NCBI GenBank assembly: GCA_036012125.1
Contig: DASCOS010000015.1
Coordinates: 1-48,000, forward strand
Length of the DNA stretch: 48,000 nucleotides
Direction: 5' to 3'
Source of the DNA: Vicinamibacterales bacterium
GTDB taxonomy: Bacteria; Acidobacteriota; Vicinamibacteria; Vicinamibacterales; UBA823
Shown here piece by piece: positions 18,967-27,463 of the stretch (positions are counted from its first letter, which is position 1; the number at the start of each line of letters is the position of its first letter). The notes beneath the pieces were generated by a model, which worked only from the letters and a program-made list of their open reading frames with translations, made no database searches and was not told the origin of the DNA. The position numbers were made by a program, and so were the translations under genes.

Positions 18967-19275
18967 ATGAATCATTGCCATCGCGTCATTATTGCCGCTG
19001 TTGCCAGCGGTTTATTGAGTGTGTGCTTTCAGATTTCAACCGAAAGTCGGGATTTACCGGTGAATCCAACGGCCTTTACCGACGCTGTTAGTCGTCCATT
19101 CGAGGGAGCGATAGTGCCGGCGTTCGGCCAATCCAATACGACTGTGCAAGACATCGTTGCAAACGACTTACTGAATGATCGAGAGCCTGTTGACGAGATC
19201 GCTAATGGGGCAGGGCACAGCCACAGCGAGCTGGCTTGGTGGTTACGCCACACCCGTCGGAGTGTGCTCAGGTAA
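18967..19275 (+). CDS. Small exported protein of unknown function, possibly a truncated gene (102 aa)
   Basis: The ATG is preceded by GGAGACAGGG at suitable spacing, 22 bases after the lipoprotein gene. The product has an N-terminal signal-like segment (VIIAAVASGLLSVCF, about residues 7-21) and then about 80 polar residues ending in a basic AWWLRHTRRSVLR. The abrupt basic end and the 105-base gap that follows could mean the 3' part was lost. I looked in the other forward frames for a continuation and found none that is convincing. It is either a genuine small periplasmic protein or the stump of a longer gene. Confidence 0.45.
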   Translation: MNHCHRVIIAAVASGLLSVCFQISTESRDLPVNPTAFTDAVSRPFEGAIVPAFGQSNTTVQDIVANDLLNDREPVDEIANGAGHSHSELAWWLRHTRRSVLR

Positions 19276-19380
19276 GGTTTCGAACTCGTTTAATGGCCCC
19301 GACGTAAAACTAGTTGGGGGTTGCAGGTCACTTTTTCTAGCTGTTGTGAATTCAGTTCTTAAAAATCTAGCTTGAATGAT

Positions 19381-22284
19381 ATGCGAGCGGCTCTGAAGCG
19401 TAACGTGAAGGCCTGGCCACCGTTTGGCGAGTTACGACAGGAAATACTCGCCATGTTGGTTGTTGCCGCACTTCTGGTGTTGGCGTTCGCGAACATTGCG
19501 GTCCGCTCGAGTTGGAGTGAAGTTGAAGATGGCGTGTTGTGGGTGTCCCGGCCTGAAGGGGTGGTTGCAGCGGAAATAGATGTTCAGTCGGCTGCCGGTG
19601 CCGTGGGCATCTTGCCTGGTGACCTACTGCTAGCAATTAATGGTAAGCCGGTCGATTCGCCTGATGCCGTGCTGGCCGAACTGCACATCAGCGCGGTTGG
19701 GGATCAACTCGACTACATTGTTTTTCGCTCGGGTTCGGAAGAACTTTTCGAATTGACACCGCAGCCGATTCCAGCCGGTAATCGCGTTTTATATTTTGTG
19801 TTAGCGACCGTCGGTGTTTTCACATTACTTATGGGTGCGTTGGTACGACTGCGCCGGCCAACGGTGCAGGCTACCCTCCACTTTTTTTGGTTAACGGTAG
19901 CTTTCTTCGGCGTCTTCACATTTTCCTTTAGTGGCCGGCTTGACCGATTGGATTGGGTCTTCTACTGGTTGGACCTTATCGCGACGCTCCTGCTGCCGCC
20001 GCTATTCATACACTTCGCCTTAATTTTTCCTGAACGGTCACCCGACTGGACGCAGAACAAGCTGCGGCCCTTCCCGCATCTCGTACTCTACCTGCCATCG
20101 CTTGTCATCGGGTTGATGCGCATTGTTACCTTCTCGAGATCCGGCGCCGGGAGGGTTGAGCTCACGAGCACGATCGAAAGCTTGGAACGTCTTGAGTTGG
20201 GTTACCTCGCGGTCTGTCTGATGGGTGGTGCAGCAATCATGTTCTGGGCGCTGCGACGAGCTCGGTCGGTGACTGCGCGTCGGCAGCTCCGGTGGATTCT
20301 GTGGGGGACGGTAATGGGCGGCTTGCCGTTTCTAGCCGGTTACCTCTTGCCGTTTGTACTAGGCTTTAATCCTGCACCGGAGATGCAGCTAACCGCGATA
20401 CCACTCGGCCTCATTCCCTTATCGTTTGCGTCGGCGGTGGTCAGCTACCGACTGATGGACGTTGAGGTGATCATCAAGCGGTCGGTGACTTACACCACGG
20501 TGCTTTTAGCCATGGTAGTAATTTACGCGGTAATGCTCCGCGTTGCCACCGCGATCTTGTTCGGTGGATCCCCGCAGCATAATTCAATCATCGCGCTACT
20601 TGCGACGTTGGTCGTTGTGTTGTTAGCGAGTCCGGTTAAGGATTTGATTCAGTCAGGTTTGGACCGAGTCTACTATCGCGATCGTTACGATTACCGACGG
20701 GCACTGGTTGGATTTGCTCGTGATCTGAACCGAGATTTAAATCTCGCACGTCTGAGCGAGCGCCTCGTTACGCGAGTTATGGATACGTTCGTCGTTGATA
20801 GGATGGCTCTTATGCTCGCATCGGTCGATGATGGTTCAGGCGATAATCTTCGGGTTATTCATGCTGCTGGTGTAGGTGAGGAAATACCGAGGTTGTCTCG
20901 TCGGTCACCGCTCGGCGAGTGGCTTTGGGCTTCGCGGACGGTCGTGCTCGACGACGCCACGTGGCGCTCAGATAATTCCGATGTTGATGCTTGGCGAGAT
21001 GTTGGAATTCACTACCTGATCCCTAGCGTCTCGAAGGATGGGACGACGGCGGTGCTGGCGGTTGGGCGTAAGGACAACGGTGAGCCTCTTAGCAGTGAAG
21101 ACCTTGCGTTACTCGCTGCGGTCGCGGCACAGGTGGCGACAGCGCTCGAGAACGGTCGGCTCTATGGCCAACTGCGTGCGAAGGCTTCCGAGCTCGATCG
21201 ACTTCGTGAATTCAGTGAGAACGTAATCGAGTCCCTTAACGATGGCTTAGCCGTCATTGATTTTGATGGTCGGGTGATCCGTTGGAACCAAAGCCTGGAG
21301 CAGCTTTATGGTGTCGAACGTGATAAGGCCCTTGGCGAGAGACTGGATTCTTTGTTTGAGCCAGTATTCGTGCAGATGCTTCAGGAAGTACAGGATGGCG
21401 GCAACACGGGTTCTGTCAGATATCGCTTCCCACTCCAGTCCCGTCATTCTGACGGGCCGAAACGACTGCTAGTCAATTTGGCGACAGCGCCACTGCGAAC
21501 ACCACAGGGCGAGAGTGCTGGTACGATCGTAATCCTAGAAAACATTACGGCGCGTGTTCAGCTGGAAGAGCAATTGCAGATCTCGGAGAAGATGGCATCA
21601 ATCGGACTTCTCGCAGCTGGTGTGGCTCACGAGGTCAACACGCCATTAACTGGAATTTCGAGCTTTACCCAAATGCTACTGGAGGGAGCGGAGACCGACG
21701 ATCCGAAGACGCGGCTGCTTCAGAAGATTGAGCGACAAACGATTCGCGCTTCGAAGATCGTAAACGGCCTTCTAGATTTAGCACGCCCAGCGCGCACGGA
21801 AGCTGGTCCGGTTGATGTCAACGCTGTCATAAACGATGTCCTGTCGTTACTAGAGCACCAGCTCAAGGAGTCACATATCAGCGTCCGTAAAGAATTGGGC
21901 ACTCCTGCACCGATAGCTCTCGGGCTCGATTACAAGCTCCAGCAAGTGTTTTTGAACCTATTTTTGAATGCCCGGGATGCCATGCCAAATGGTGGCTGGC
22001 TTCGGATCGCGACGCGTCGGGATGGTGACCGTGCCACCATTGAAATTGCTGACACTGGGTCGGGTATTTCTGGCGAACATCTCTCACGTATCTACGACCC
22101 CTTCTTTACGACCAAATCATTGGGACGTGGTACAGGATTAGGCCTGTCGATCACCTACGGTATTGTGCAAGAACATAGTGGTTCAATTGAATGTGACAGT
22201 GTCGAAGGACAAGGAACGAAATTCACGCTCGACTTTCCGCTTGCTGCTTCGGCTTTGACGCGCTCGGATGAAGTAGCCCAATAA
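19381..22284 (+). CDS. Multidomain membrane histidine kinase (PDZ, multi-TM, GAF, PAS, HisKA, HATPase)
   Basis: The roughly 967-residue sensor has one N-terminal membrane helix (about 24-44) and a periplasmic PDZ-like domain (about 60-130, with GILPGDLLLAINGKPV). Seven or eight further hydrophobic helices follow (about 138-415), then a GAF domain (about 440-600), a PAS domain (about 610-720), HisKA with His750 in GVAHEVNTPLTG, and a HATPase with NLFLNARDAMPNGG, DTGSGISG and GTGLGLSI. A TTG nine bases upstream (19372) is an alternative start. It should autophosphorylate and pass phosphate to the response regulator 16 bases downstream. The NtrB/AtoS-like kinase core matches that NtrC-type partner. 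The PDZ domain suggests it reads an exposed peptide or protein C-terminus. Confidence 0.92.
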   Translation: MRAALKRNVKAWPPFGELRQEILAMLVVAALLVLAFANIAVRSSWSEVEDGVLWVSRPEGVVAAEIDVQSAAGAVGILPGDLLLAINGKPVDSPDAVLAELHISAVGDQLDYIVFRSGSEELFELTPQPIPAGNRVLYFVLATVGVFTLLMGALVRLRRPTVQATLHFFWLTVAFFGVFTFSFSGRLDRLDWVFYWLDLIATLLLPPLFIHFALIFPERSPDWTQNKLRPFPHLVLYLPSLVIGLMRIVTFSRSGAGRVELTSTIESLERLELGYLAVCLMGGAAIMFWALRRARSVTARRQLRWILWGTVMGGLPFLAGYLLPFVLGFNPAPEMQLTAIPLGLIPLSFASAVVSYRLMDVEVIIKRSVTYTTVLLAMVVIYAVMLRVATAILFGGSPQHNSIIALLATLVVVLLASPVKDLIQSGLDRVYYRDRYDYRRALVGFARDLNRDLNLARLSERLVTRVMDTFVVDRMALMLASVDDGSGDNLRVIHAAGVGEEIPRLSRRSPLGEWLWASRTVVLDDATWRSDNSDVDAWRDVGIHYLIPSVSKDGTTAVLAVGRKDNGEPLSSEDLALLAAVAAQVATALENGRLYGQLRAKASELDRLREFSENVIESLNDGLAVIDFDGRVIRWNQSLEQLYGVERDKALGERLDSLFEPVFVQMLQEVQDGGNTGSVRYRFPLQSRHSDGPKRLLVNLATAPLRTPQGESAGTIVILENITARVQLEEQLQISEKMASIGLLAAGVAHEVNTPLTGISSFTQMLLEGAETDDPKTRLLQKIERQTIRASKIVNGLLDLARPARTEAGPVDVNAVINDVLSLLEHQLKESHISVRKELGTPAPIALGLDYKLQQVFLNLFLNARDAMPNGGWLRIATRRDGDRATIEIADTGSGISGEHLSRIYDPFFTTKSLGRGTGLGLSITYGIVQEHSGSIECDSVEGQGTKFTLDFPLAASALTRSDEVAQ

Positions 22285-22300
22285 GCTGCGAAACATTTAT

Positions 22301-23737
22301 ATGACGGATGAACGCACGGTTCTCGTCGCGGACGATGAAGAGGTAGTGCTCGAAATTTTGACAACGCTTCTTACCCGGGAAGGCTACGCGGTTCGGACGG
22401 CTTCAACTGGAGAAGAAGGTCTTGAAATGGCGCGCGGCGAATCGCTAGATGCGGCCATTGTGGACGTGATGATGCCAGGACAGGGAGGCATGGCCACTCT
22501 TGACGCTCTACAGAAGCTCGACCGAGAACTTCCAGTGATCATGCTCACAGCCTACGGGTCGGTCGAGAGTGCAAAAACTGCGATTAAAGCTGGCGCGTTT
22601 GACTACATCACCAAACCGTTCAAACACGATGAAGTGTTGAAGGTATTACGGAATGCTGTTGAGCAACGGCGTTTGACAGTAGAGAATCGCACGCTTCGCC
22701 AGAACCTTCAGGCTCAAAGCTATGATTTCGATGACATAGTCGGCCGAAGTCCCCGACTGCGTCAGGTGTTCGACCTGATCATACAGGCAGCGCCCAGCCG
22801 CACGACGATTCTGATTGAAGGGGAGAGCGGTACCGGCAAGGAGCTGGTCGCGCGTGCGCTCCACACCCATTCAGCCAGGACGGAGTTTCCGTTCGTTACG
22901 GTGAGTTCGGGAAATCTGTCCCACGACTTGCTTGAGTCGAACCTATTTGGTCACGTTAAGGGTGCGTTCACCGGTGCGCTATCGGCCAAAAAAGGTCTTT
23001 TCGAGTTAGCCGACACTGGAAGTATCTTTTTCGATGAAATAGGGAATATGCCGTTCGAAACCCAGGCCAAGCTGCTTGGCGTGATACAGGAGCGGCAGTT
23101 TATGCGTTTGGGGGGCGTTGAGACCATCAAAGTTGACGTCCGTATCATCGCCGCAACAAACGTCGACTTGAAGCGAATGGTTGATGAAGGACGGTTTCGG
23201 GAGGACCTTTATTACCGGCTGCACGTCATCACTGTGCAATTGCCTGCGTTGCGGGAGCGAAAGGAAGACATCCCGTTACTTGTGCAGCATTTTCTATGTA
23301 AGTACGGTGGCGAGAACGACCGCCCAGACCTTGAGATAACTCCCGAGGCGCTCGATGTTCTCGTGGCATACGACTGGCCGGGAAACGTTCGTGAACTCGA
23401 AAATGTAATCGAACGTGCAGTCGTGCTGTCCTCAGGACCTCGCATCGGTAACGAACTGATTCCGGATCATGTACGTGCCACTGAGCAGTTCCAGATGCCA
23501 AGAATCATGGTTCCTCCAGACGGTATCTCGTTGAAGGAAGTGATAGGTGCTTCCGAACGACAACTTATTGAGTCAGCACTGCATGAAGCGGGTGGTGTGC
23601 AAAAACGGGCCGCCGAATTGTTGCGGATTAAACCAACTACATTAAACGAAATGATCAAACGCTACGGAGTCCAATCGGGTCAACGACGGAGAGTCAGCAA
23701 GCGAAAGGGGCAGTCGCCAGCGCCTGCAAAGTCCTGA
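22301..23737 (+). CDS. Sigma-54-dependent response regulator (NtrC/AtoC family)
   Basis: The 478-residue protein has a receiver domain (about 5-120) with phospho-acceptor D55 in AAIVDVMMPG and the conserved Lys in YITKPF. An AAA+ domain (about 143-385) shows Walker A GESGTGKE, the sigma-54-contacting loop GAFTGA, Walker B-type IFFDEI and the arginine-finger region FREDLYYRL. A C-terminal Fis-type helix-turn-helix (about 430-465, QKRAAELLRIKPTTLNEMIKRYG) completes it. It is complete and should open sigma-54 promoters when phosphorylated by the kinase just upstream. Target genes are not evident; I found no convincing -24/-12 element in the window. The HTH region departs from the common TLYRKL form. 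Confidence 0.95.
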   Translation: MTDERTVLVADDEEVVLEILTTLLTREGYAVRTASTGEEGLEMARGESLDAAIVDVMMPGQGGMATLDALQKLDRELPVIMLTAYGSVESAKTAIKAGAFDYITKPFKHDEVLKVLRNAVEQRRLTVENRTLRQNLQAQSYDFDDIVGRSPRLRQVFDLIIQAAPSRTTILIEGESGTGKELVARALHTHSARTEFPFVTVSSGNLSHDLLESNLFGHVKGAFTGALSAKKGLFELADTGSIFFDEIGNMPFETQAKLLGVIQERQFMRLGGVETIKVDVRIIAATNVDLKRMVDEGRFREDLYYRLHVITVQLPALRERKEDIPLLVQHFLCKYGGENDRPDLEITPEALDVLVAYDWPGNVRELENVIERAVVLSSGPRIGNELIPDHVRATEQFQMPRIMVPPDGISLKEVIGASERQLIESALHEAGGVQKRAAELLRIKPTTLNEMIKRYGVQSGQRRRVSKRKGQSPAPAKS

Positions 23738-23869
23738 CTCCAAATCCACGGAAACCGCCCAGGCGCCCCTAGGAGTTGATACCACTCGAGACAATTGAAC
23801 AATGAACCCTGCTTTCGGTTTGTGTTCTGAAGTCAAGGTCCAGAAACCCCAAACCCTCCGGCGTAATAC

Positions 23870-25198
23870 CTAACGTTGTCTTCGGTGAGTGCTGCCGCGG
23901 GTATTCGAGCTACGCCCGCGAATCGATGAAATTAACTGCTCGTATTTGTCAAGGATTACGTCCCAGCGATAGTGGTTCTGGACGTAGTCCTGACCTTTAC
24001 GTCCCATAGCTAAGCGCAACCGCTCATCGACCAGCAAGAGCTTGAGACATTCAACAAATTCGTCCTGGTCGCCGTAGTAAAGTCCGGCGTTACTTCGGCG
24101 GCAGTGGTCTACTACTACCTCGCTTCGACCGTTCGCCAGAATCGGTGTGCCGACAGCGAATGCTTCCAGCGTCAACAGCGATAGACTCTCTAACGGGGAT
24201 GGCACGATCACTACCGTCGCCGCCTCCAGCGCGTCGAACCGTTCCTGTTCAGACAGCTGGCCAGCGAAGCGCACAAACGATTCTTCAGGTAAAGGCATCA
24301 GTTTTATGCCCATTAGCGTTAACGTCGCATCCCCGCCGCTCTGCGCGTAAGCACTGAAGTACTCGATCAGTTCTTCGCAACCCTTACCCGGTTCGATCCG
24401 CCCACCGTAGAGTGCTACTGGACCGTGGAGCCGATGGCGTCGTAAGAATGCCGCACCCCGTTTACGAAGGTGACTACCACGCCCGTTATCGTTGTCTGTG
24501 CGCTTACCCGAGTCCGCCGTCCGTGACCGGCCGCCACCCCTCCGACGAGTTCGTCCACCTCGCTTGGGTTGATCGTCCAATTGGTGTGGCAGAAACTCTA
24601 CCCCGCAACCAACGGTGTTTTCCGCGACAGTCCGAATGTCGAAATTTGATCTCAGGAACGCCCGCTCAGCATCAGTGTTGTAGGCCACGCCAGCTGGCAA
24701 GCTGAATACGTCTCGGTAAAGATCGAGATGAATGGCTGGTTCATCGTGGGCTGTCGGCACCAGTATGCTCCGACCAGGCGCAACAGCAATGCCAAGTACA
24801 GTGGGAGCATAGAGGTATGTGAAGAAGATCAATACTTCGTACTTCAGCGCATGCTGCTCAAGATATTCGAGTAATGCTGGGCACCAGGGTCCCTGGCGTC
24901 GCAGCCACTCCATTTCGTCAGCCTGCGTGTGGGGATTATTGAAAATCCAGTCCGAATATTGGTTAAAAGACTTTATGTCGCGGGTTTGCGCGTTGGCGAA
25001 GCGGCGAACTGTCACTCCTCGGACACGGTCGGCACCCTCTGGATACTCGTTTTTCCATGTGAGGTAATCCTGCGCACAAGTGGTGAGAACCTCAACATCG
25101 TGCTGCAAAGCCATCTTTTCGGCAATGAGTCGACAGTGATATTCGGAACCCCCAAGGATTTCTGTGCCGTAGCGCTGAACAACAAAACCTATTCTCAC
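23870..25198 (-). CDS. GT4-family glycosyltransferase (type A) with Arg/Gly-rich insert
   Basis: The 442-residue GT-B enzyme has an N-terminal domain starting VVQRYGTEILGGSEYH, with an acceptor-side GG loop, and a C-terminal domain with YGGRIEPGKGCEEL and the E-x7-E motif LESLSLLTLEA (about residue 345) of retaining family 4 transferases. It is a clear paralogue of the product of 27464-28777. Oddity: the linker between the two domains (about residues 206-248) holds an Arg/Gly-rich low-complexity segment that is missing from the paralogue. It is the last gene of the operon, and its GTG overlaps the preceding stop by 4 bases. Donor and acceptor sugars are unknown; the product is presumably a surface glycan. 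Confidence 0.88.
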   Translation of the reverse strand: MRIGFVVQRYGTEILGGSEYHCRLIAEKMALQHDVEVLTTCAQDYLTWKNEYPEGADRVRGVTVRRFANAQTRDIKSFNQYSDWIFNNPHTQADEMEWLRRQGPWCPALLEYLEQHALKYEVLIFFTYLYAPTVLGIAVAPGRSILVPTAHDEPAIHLDLYRDVFSLPAGVAYNTDAERAFLRSNFDIRTVAENTVGCGVEFLPHQLDDQPKRGGRTRRRGGGRSRTADSGKRTDNDNGRGSHLRKRGAAFLRRHRLHGPVALYGGRIEPGKGCEELIEYFSAYAQSGGDATLTLMGIKLMPLPEESFVRFAGQLSEQERFDALEAATVVIVPSPLESLSLLTLEAFAVGTPILANGRSEVVVDHCRRSNAGLYYGDQDEFVECLKLLLVDERLRLAMGRKGQDYVQNHYRWDVILDKYEQLISSIRGRSSNTRGSTHRRQR

Positions 25199-26268
25199 GA
25201 AAACCTTTCGACGAGTTGCGCCAAGTGTTGACGGATCTTTGCATCGCCAAAGTTCTCTAGGCGAGCGCGTTGACCTGCCAGGACCGCCGACCGAAGGTCC
25301 TCATCGTACACCAGCTGACCGAGAAGCTCCGCGGCGTATTCAAAATTCTTCGGGGCAAACTGCACACCTGCGTCTGCCAGCGTTTCTGGTATGGCTCCGG
25401 CTGGGTAAGCCATCACGGGTACCTCAGCGGCCATGGCTTCAAGAAGCGGTACGCAGAAGCCTTCATGCTCGCTTAGGGAAACGTATGCATCGGCGTGACG
25501 ATAGAAGGTCACCAGGTCATCATCCGGCACGCTTCCAGTAAACCAGAATCTAGCTATTTCACCGTGAGTCGAGTTGAACTCGGATACGAGCGAGCGAATC
25601 ATTGTGAAATAGCGCGGCGCAGCATCATTCCGACCGACAAAGATAAATCGATAATTGGAGTCGACGTAACGCCGATAATGTTCGGCTAGGAGGATATGGT
25701 CTTCGATCTTTTTGTTTGGTGCCAGTCGACCGACAAAAAGGATATTTGTGAGACCGTCGTCAAGCACACCCTCAAGTGCTGGGCGGCTTTTCAGTCGCGA
25801 CAATCGCCCGGTGTCAACCGCGATCGGCATTACGCCGGTGTCGCCGAACCCGAGCTCATCCAATTCGCGACGGTTATATTCGGAGTCACCCAAGGCTAGG
25901 TCCACGCGACCGGCGAGCGTCGCCAGGTCGCGCCGGCCCAGCTCGGCGAGTCGGAATAATTCCGGCTCATACGGCGCAAAAAAATGAGCCGGCGTGATGT
26001 TGTGATATTGCAGCACGCGGCGTCCTGAAAGTGCTGCGAACGCTTCCGTCATCGGTGACGGTAGCGCGTAGTGGAAAATTGTGAGGTCGCCCCCTGTTGC
26101 CTCCTCGGCATCGAACGGCCGGATGTCATGCCGGAGTGAGTCGTCGATCGTGATGGCGAAGATGTCGGCGACATGACCGAGGGTGCGCAGCATGTCGCGG
26201 ACCCGCCGTGCGCTATCACCGATCGCGTCACCTTGATGCGCGGCCGGAACCCACTGATTAACGATCAT
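25195..26268 (-). CDS. GT4-family glycosyltransferase (type B)
   Basis: The 357-residue GT-B enzyme opens with QWVPAAHQGDAIGDSARRVRDML, and the donor-binding half contains NILFVGRLAPNKKIEDHI and the E-x7-E segment SEHEGFCVPLLEAMA (about residue 285). It is a paralogue of the next gene upstream (26258-27460), sharing the GDAIG start, the QYHNITP/PEYFID-type acceptor loop and the ALGDSEYNRREL block. The ATG lies 11 bases inside the upstream gene, so translation is coupled. It should add one sugar to a growing polyprenyl-linked or lipid-linked chain at the cytoplasmic face. The sugar identity is unknown. Confidence 0.88.
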   Translation of the reverse strand: MIVNQWVPAAHQGDAIGDSARRVRDMLRTLGHVADIFAITIDDSLRHDIRPFDAEEATGGDLTIFHYALPSPMTEAFAALSGRRVLQYHNITPAHFFAPYEPELFRLAELGRRDLATLAGRVDLALGDSEYNRRELDELGFGDTGVMPIAVDTGRLSRLKSRPALEGVLDDGLTNILFVGRLAPNKKIEDHILLAEHYRRYVDSNYRFIFVGRNDAAPRYFTMIRSLVSEFNSTHGEIARFWFTGSVPDDDLVTFYRHADAYVSLSEHEGFCVPLLEAMAAEVPVMAYPAGAIPETLADAGVQFAPKNFEYAAELLGQLVYDEDLRSAVLAGQRARLENFGDAKIRQHLAQLVERFS

Positions 26269-27460
26269 GTTTCAAGACGTCCCTATCCGCATCGACCTTT
26301 TGCCAAAAATCATCGAACTTTTGCCAAAAATCCCCTCTTAATTCCCATGGTGGAAGGGGGGGGGCTTCGAGGATTTGGTTCACGAAGCGCATCAGTGTTG
26401 CTGAGAAATCATGATTCAAATATCGGTCCAAGGCGATGTCCTGTGCATCGACAACCGTTTCACATAGAGCTTGGTTTGACACAATTGCGTCAATCAGAGC
26501 TGCGACGACAGACGGGTCCTTGTCGTTGTAAAGCACGCCGCCTCCATCCATAGTGTCTGGCACAGCCGTTGCAGAATAGGCGATTACCGGAACACGTTCA
26601 TGGAACGCTTCGACCAGAGGGACACAAAACCCCTCATGTTCACTAGCGCAGAGAAAAACGTCAGCAACGTTGTAGAAAGCGGCCAATTCAGCATTCGTGG
26701 CCTGACCGACAAAATGCACGTCGTGCGTACCTAGCCTCGAAGTTAAGTCGTAGAGACTCATCAAATAGTCCTCAAACCCTACGTAGGAGCCGACAATGAT
26801 GAGTCGTGATCGGAGATTATGCGTTGACCGATAGGCATGAAAAAATTTGATTAGATCCTCGATCCGCTTGTTGGGGATGACCCGCCCGACAAAAAGAATA
26901 TTGGTCCACGCATCGTTAAACTGTGAGACCAAGCTCCAATCCGGCTCCCCAGCGAGGTGATCGAAGTTCGGTATCACCGGCAAGACACCTGTTTTTCTGA
27001 AGCCAAGCGCCTGAAGTTCCTGACGGTTGAACTCGGAGTCGCCTAAAGCCAGGTCGCACCTCGGGATGTAAGCACCCAGCTCACGTCGACCTTCCCAGCA
27101 TCTGAGTGCTAAGAGCGGATGGATGTCGATGAAATATTCTGGAGGCGTTATGTTGTGGTAGATCAGTGCCATGCGGCTCGGTAGCGCGTAGGCGGTCCGA
27201 GAGGCCTTAGACGACAACGAGAAGTGGTGGATTAGGAGGTCGTCAGCTGTTGCTGCACCAGGTAGACCACGAAAATTTCTAGTGAGAGGCTTTAGCCTCG
27301 AATCGGCTGTCTCAACGAAAATGTCCGAAGAAAAACCAGCTTCACGCAATACACGTTGAATACCGAGCACTTCGTGACCGATAGCATCGCCGTAACTGAG
27401 AGTTGCGAGCACCTGGTGGGCCGCCGGACGATCGGCACGTCGTGTAGTCTTCAGTGTCAC
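26258..27460 (-). CDS. GT4-family glycosyltransferase (type B') with repeat-bearing C-terminal tail
   Basis: The 400-residue paralogue of the neighbouring type B enzyme has GDAIGHEVLGIQRVL (about 24-38), LIYHNITPPEYF, ALGDSEFNRQEL, NILFVGRVIPNKRIEDL and the E-x7-E SEHEGFCVPLVEAF. The GTG start has AAGGTG at good spacing. It is about 40 residues longer than type B because of a C-terminal tail (about 366-400). In DNA the tail begins with a run of nine C (coding strand) and then carries two tandem seven-residue units DFWQKFD and DFWQKVD. That tail is rich in aromatic and charged residues and could be an amphipathic helix for membrane or protein contact. Sugar specificity is unknown. Confidence 0.88.
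   Translation of the reverse strand: MTLKTTRRADRPAAHQVLATLSYGDAIGHEVLGIQRVLREAGFSSDIFVETADSRLKPLTRNFRGLPGAATADDLLIHHFSLSSKASRTAYALPSRMALIYHNITPPEYFIDIHPLLALRCWEGRRELGAYIPRCDLALGDSEFNRQELQALGFRKTGVLPVIPNFDHLAGEPDWSLVSQFNDAWTNILFVGRVIPNKRIEDLIKFFHAYRSTHNLRSRLIIVGSYVGFEDYLMSLYDLTSRLGTHDVHFVGQATNAELAAFYNVADVFLCASEHEGFCVPLVEAFHERVPVIAYSATAVPDTMDGGGVLYNDKDPSVVAALIDAIVSNQALCETVVDAQDIALDRYLNHDFSATLMRFVNQILEAPPLPPWELRGDFWQKFDDFWQKVDADRDVLKHDR
26291..26332 (-). repeat. Tandem 21-bp duplication in a glycosyltransferase tail
   Basis: Two adjacent 21-base units, 26291-26311 and 26312-26332, differ at one base. They encode DFWQKxD twice near the C-terminus of the type B' glycosyltransferase. The unit length equals one helical heptad. 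Confidence 0.9.
26356..26364 (-). repeat. Nine-base homopolymer tract inside a glycosyltransferase gene
   Basis: An uninterrupted run of nine G (plus strand), so nine C in the coding strand, lies in codons about 366-369 of the type B' glycosyltransferase. Slippage by one base would replace the C-terminal tail and alter the overlap with the next gene. Confidence 0.9.
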
Positions 27461-27463
27461 AAT

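Noticed and set aside
26173-26553. 126-residue open frame antisense to two glycosyltransferases
   Set aside because: It runs across the overlap and repeats of well-supported genes and has no recognisable features.
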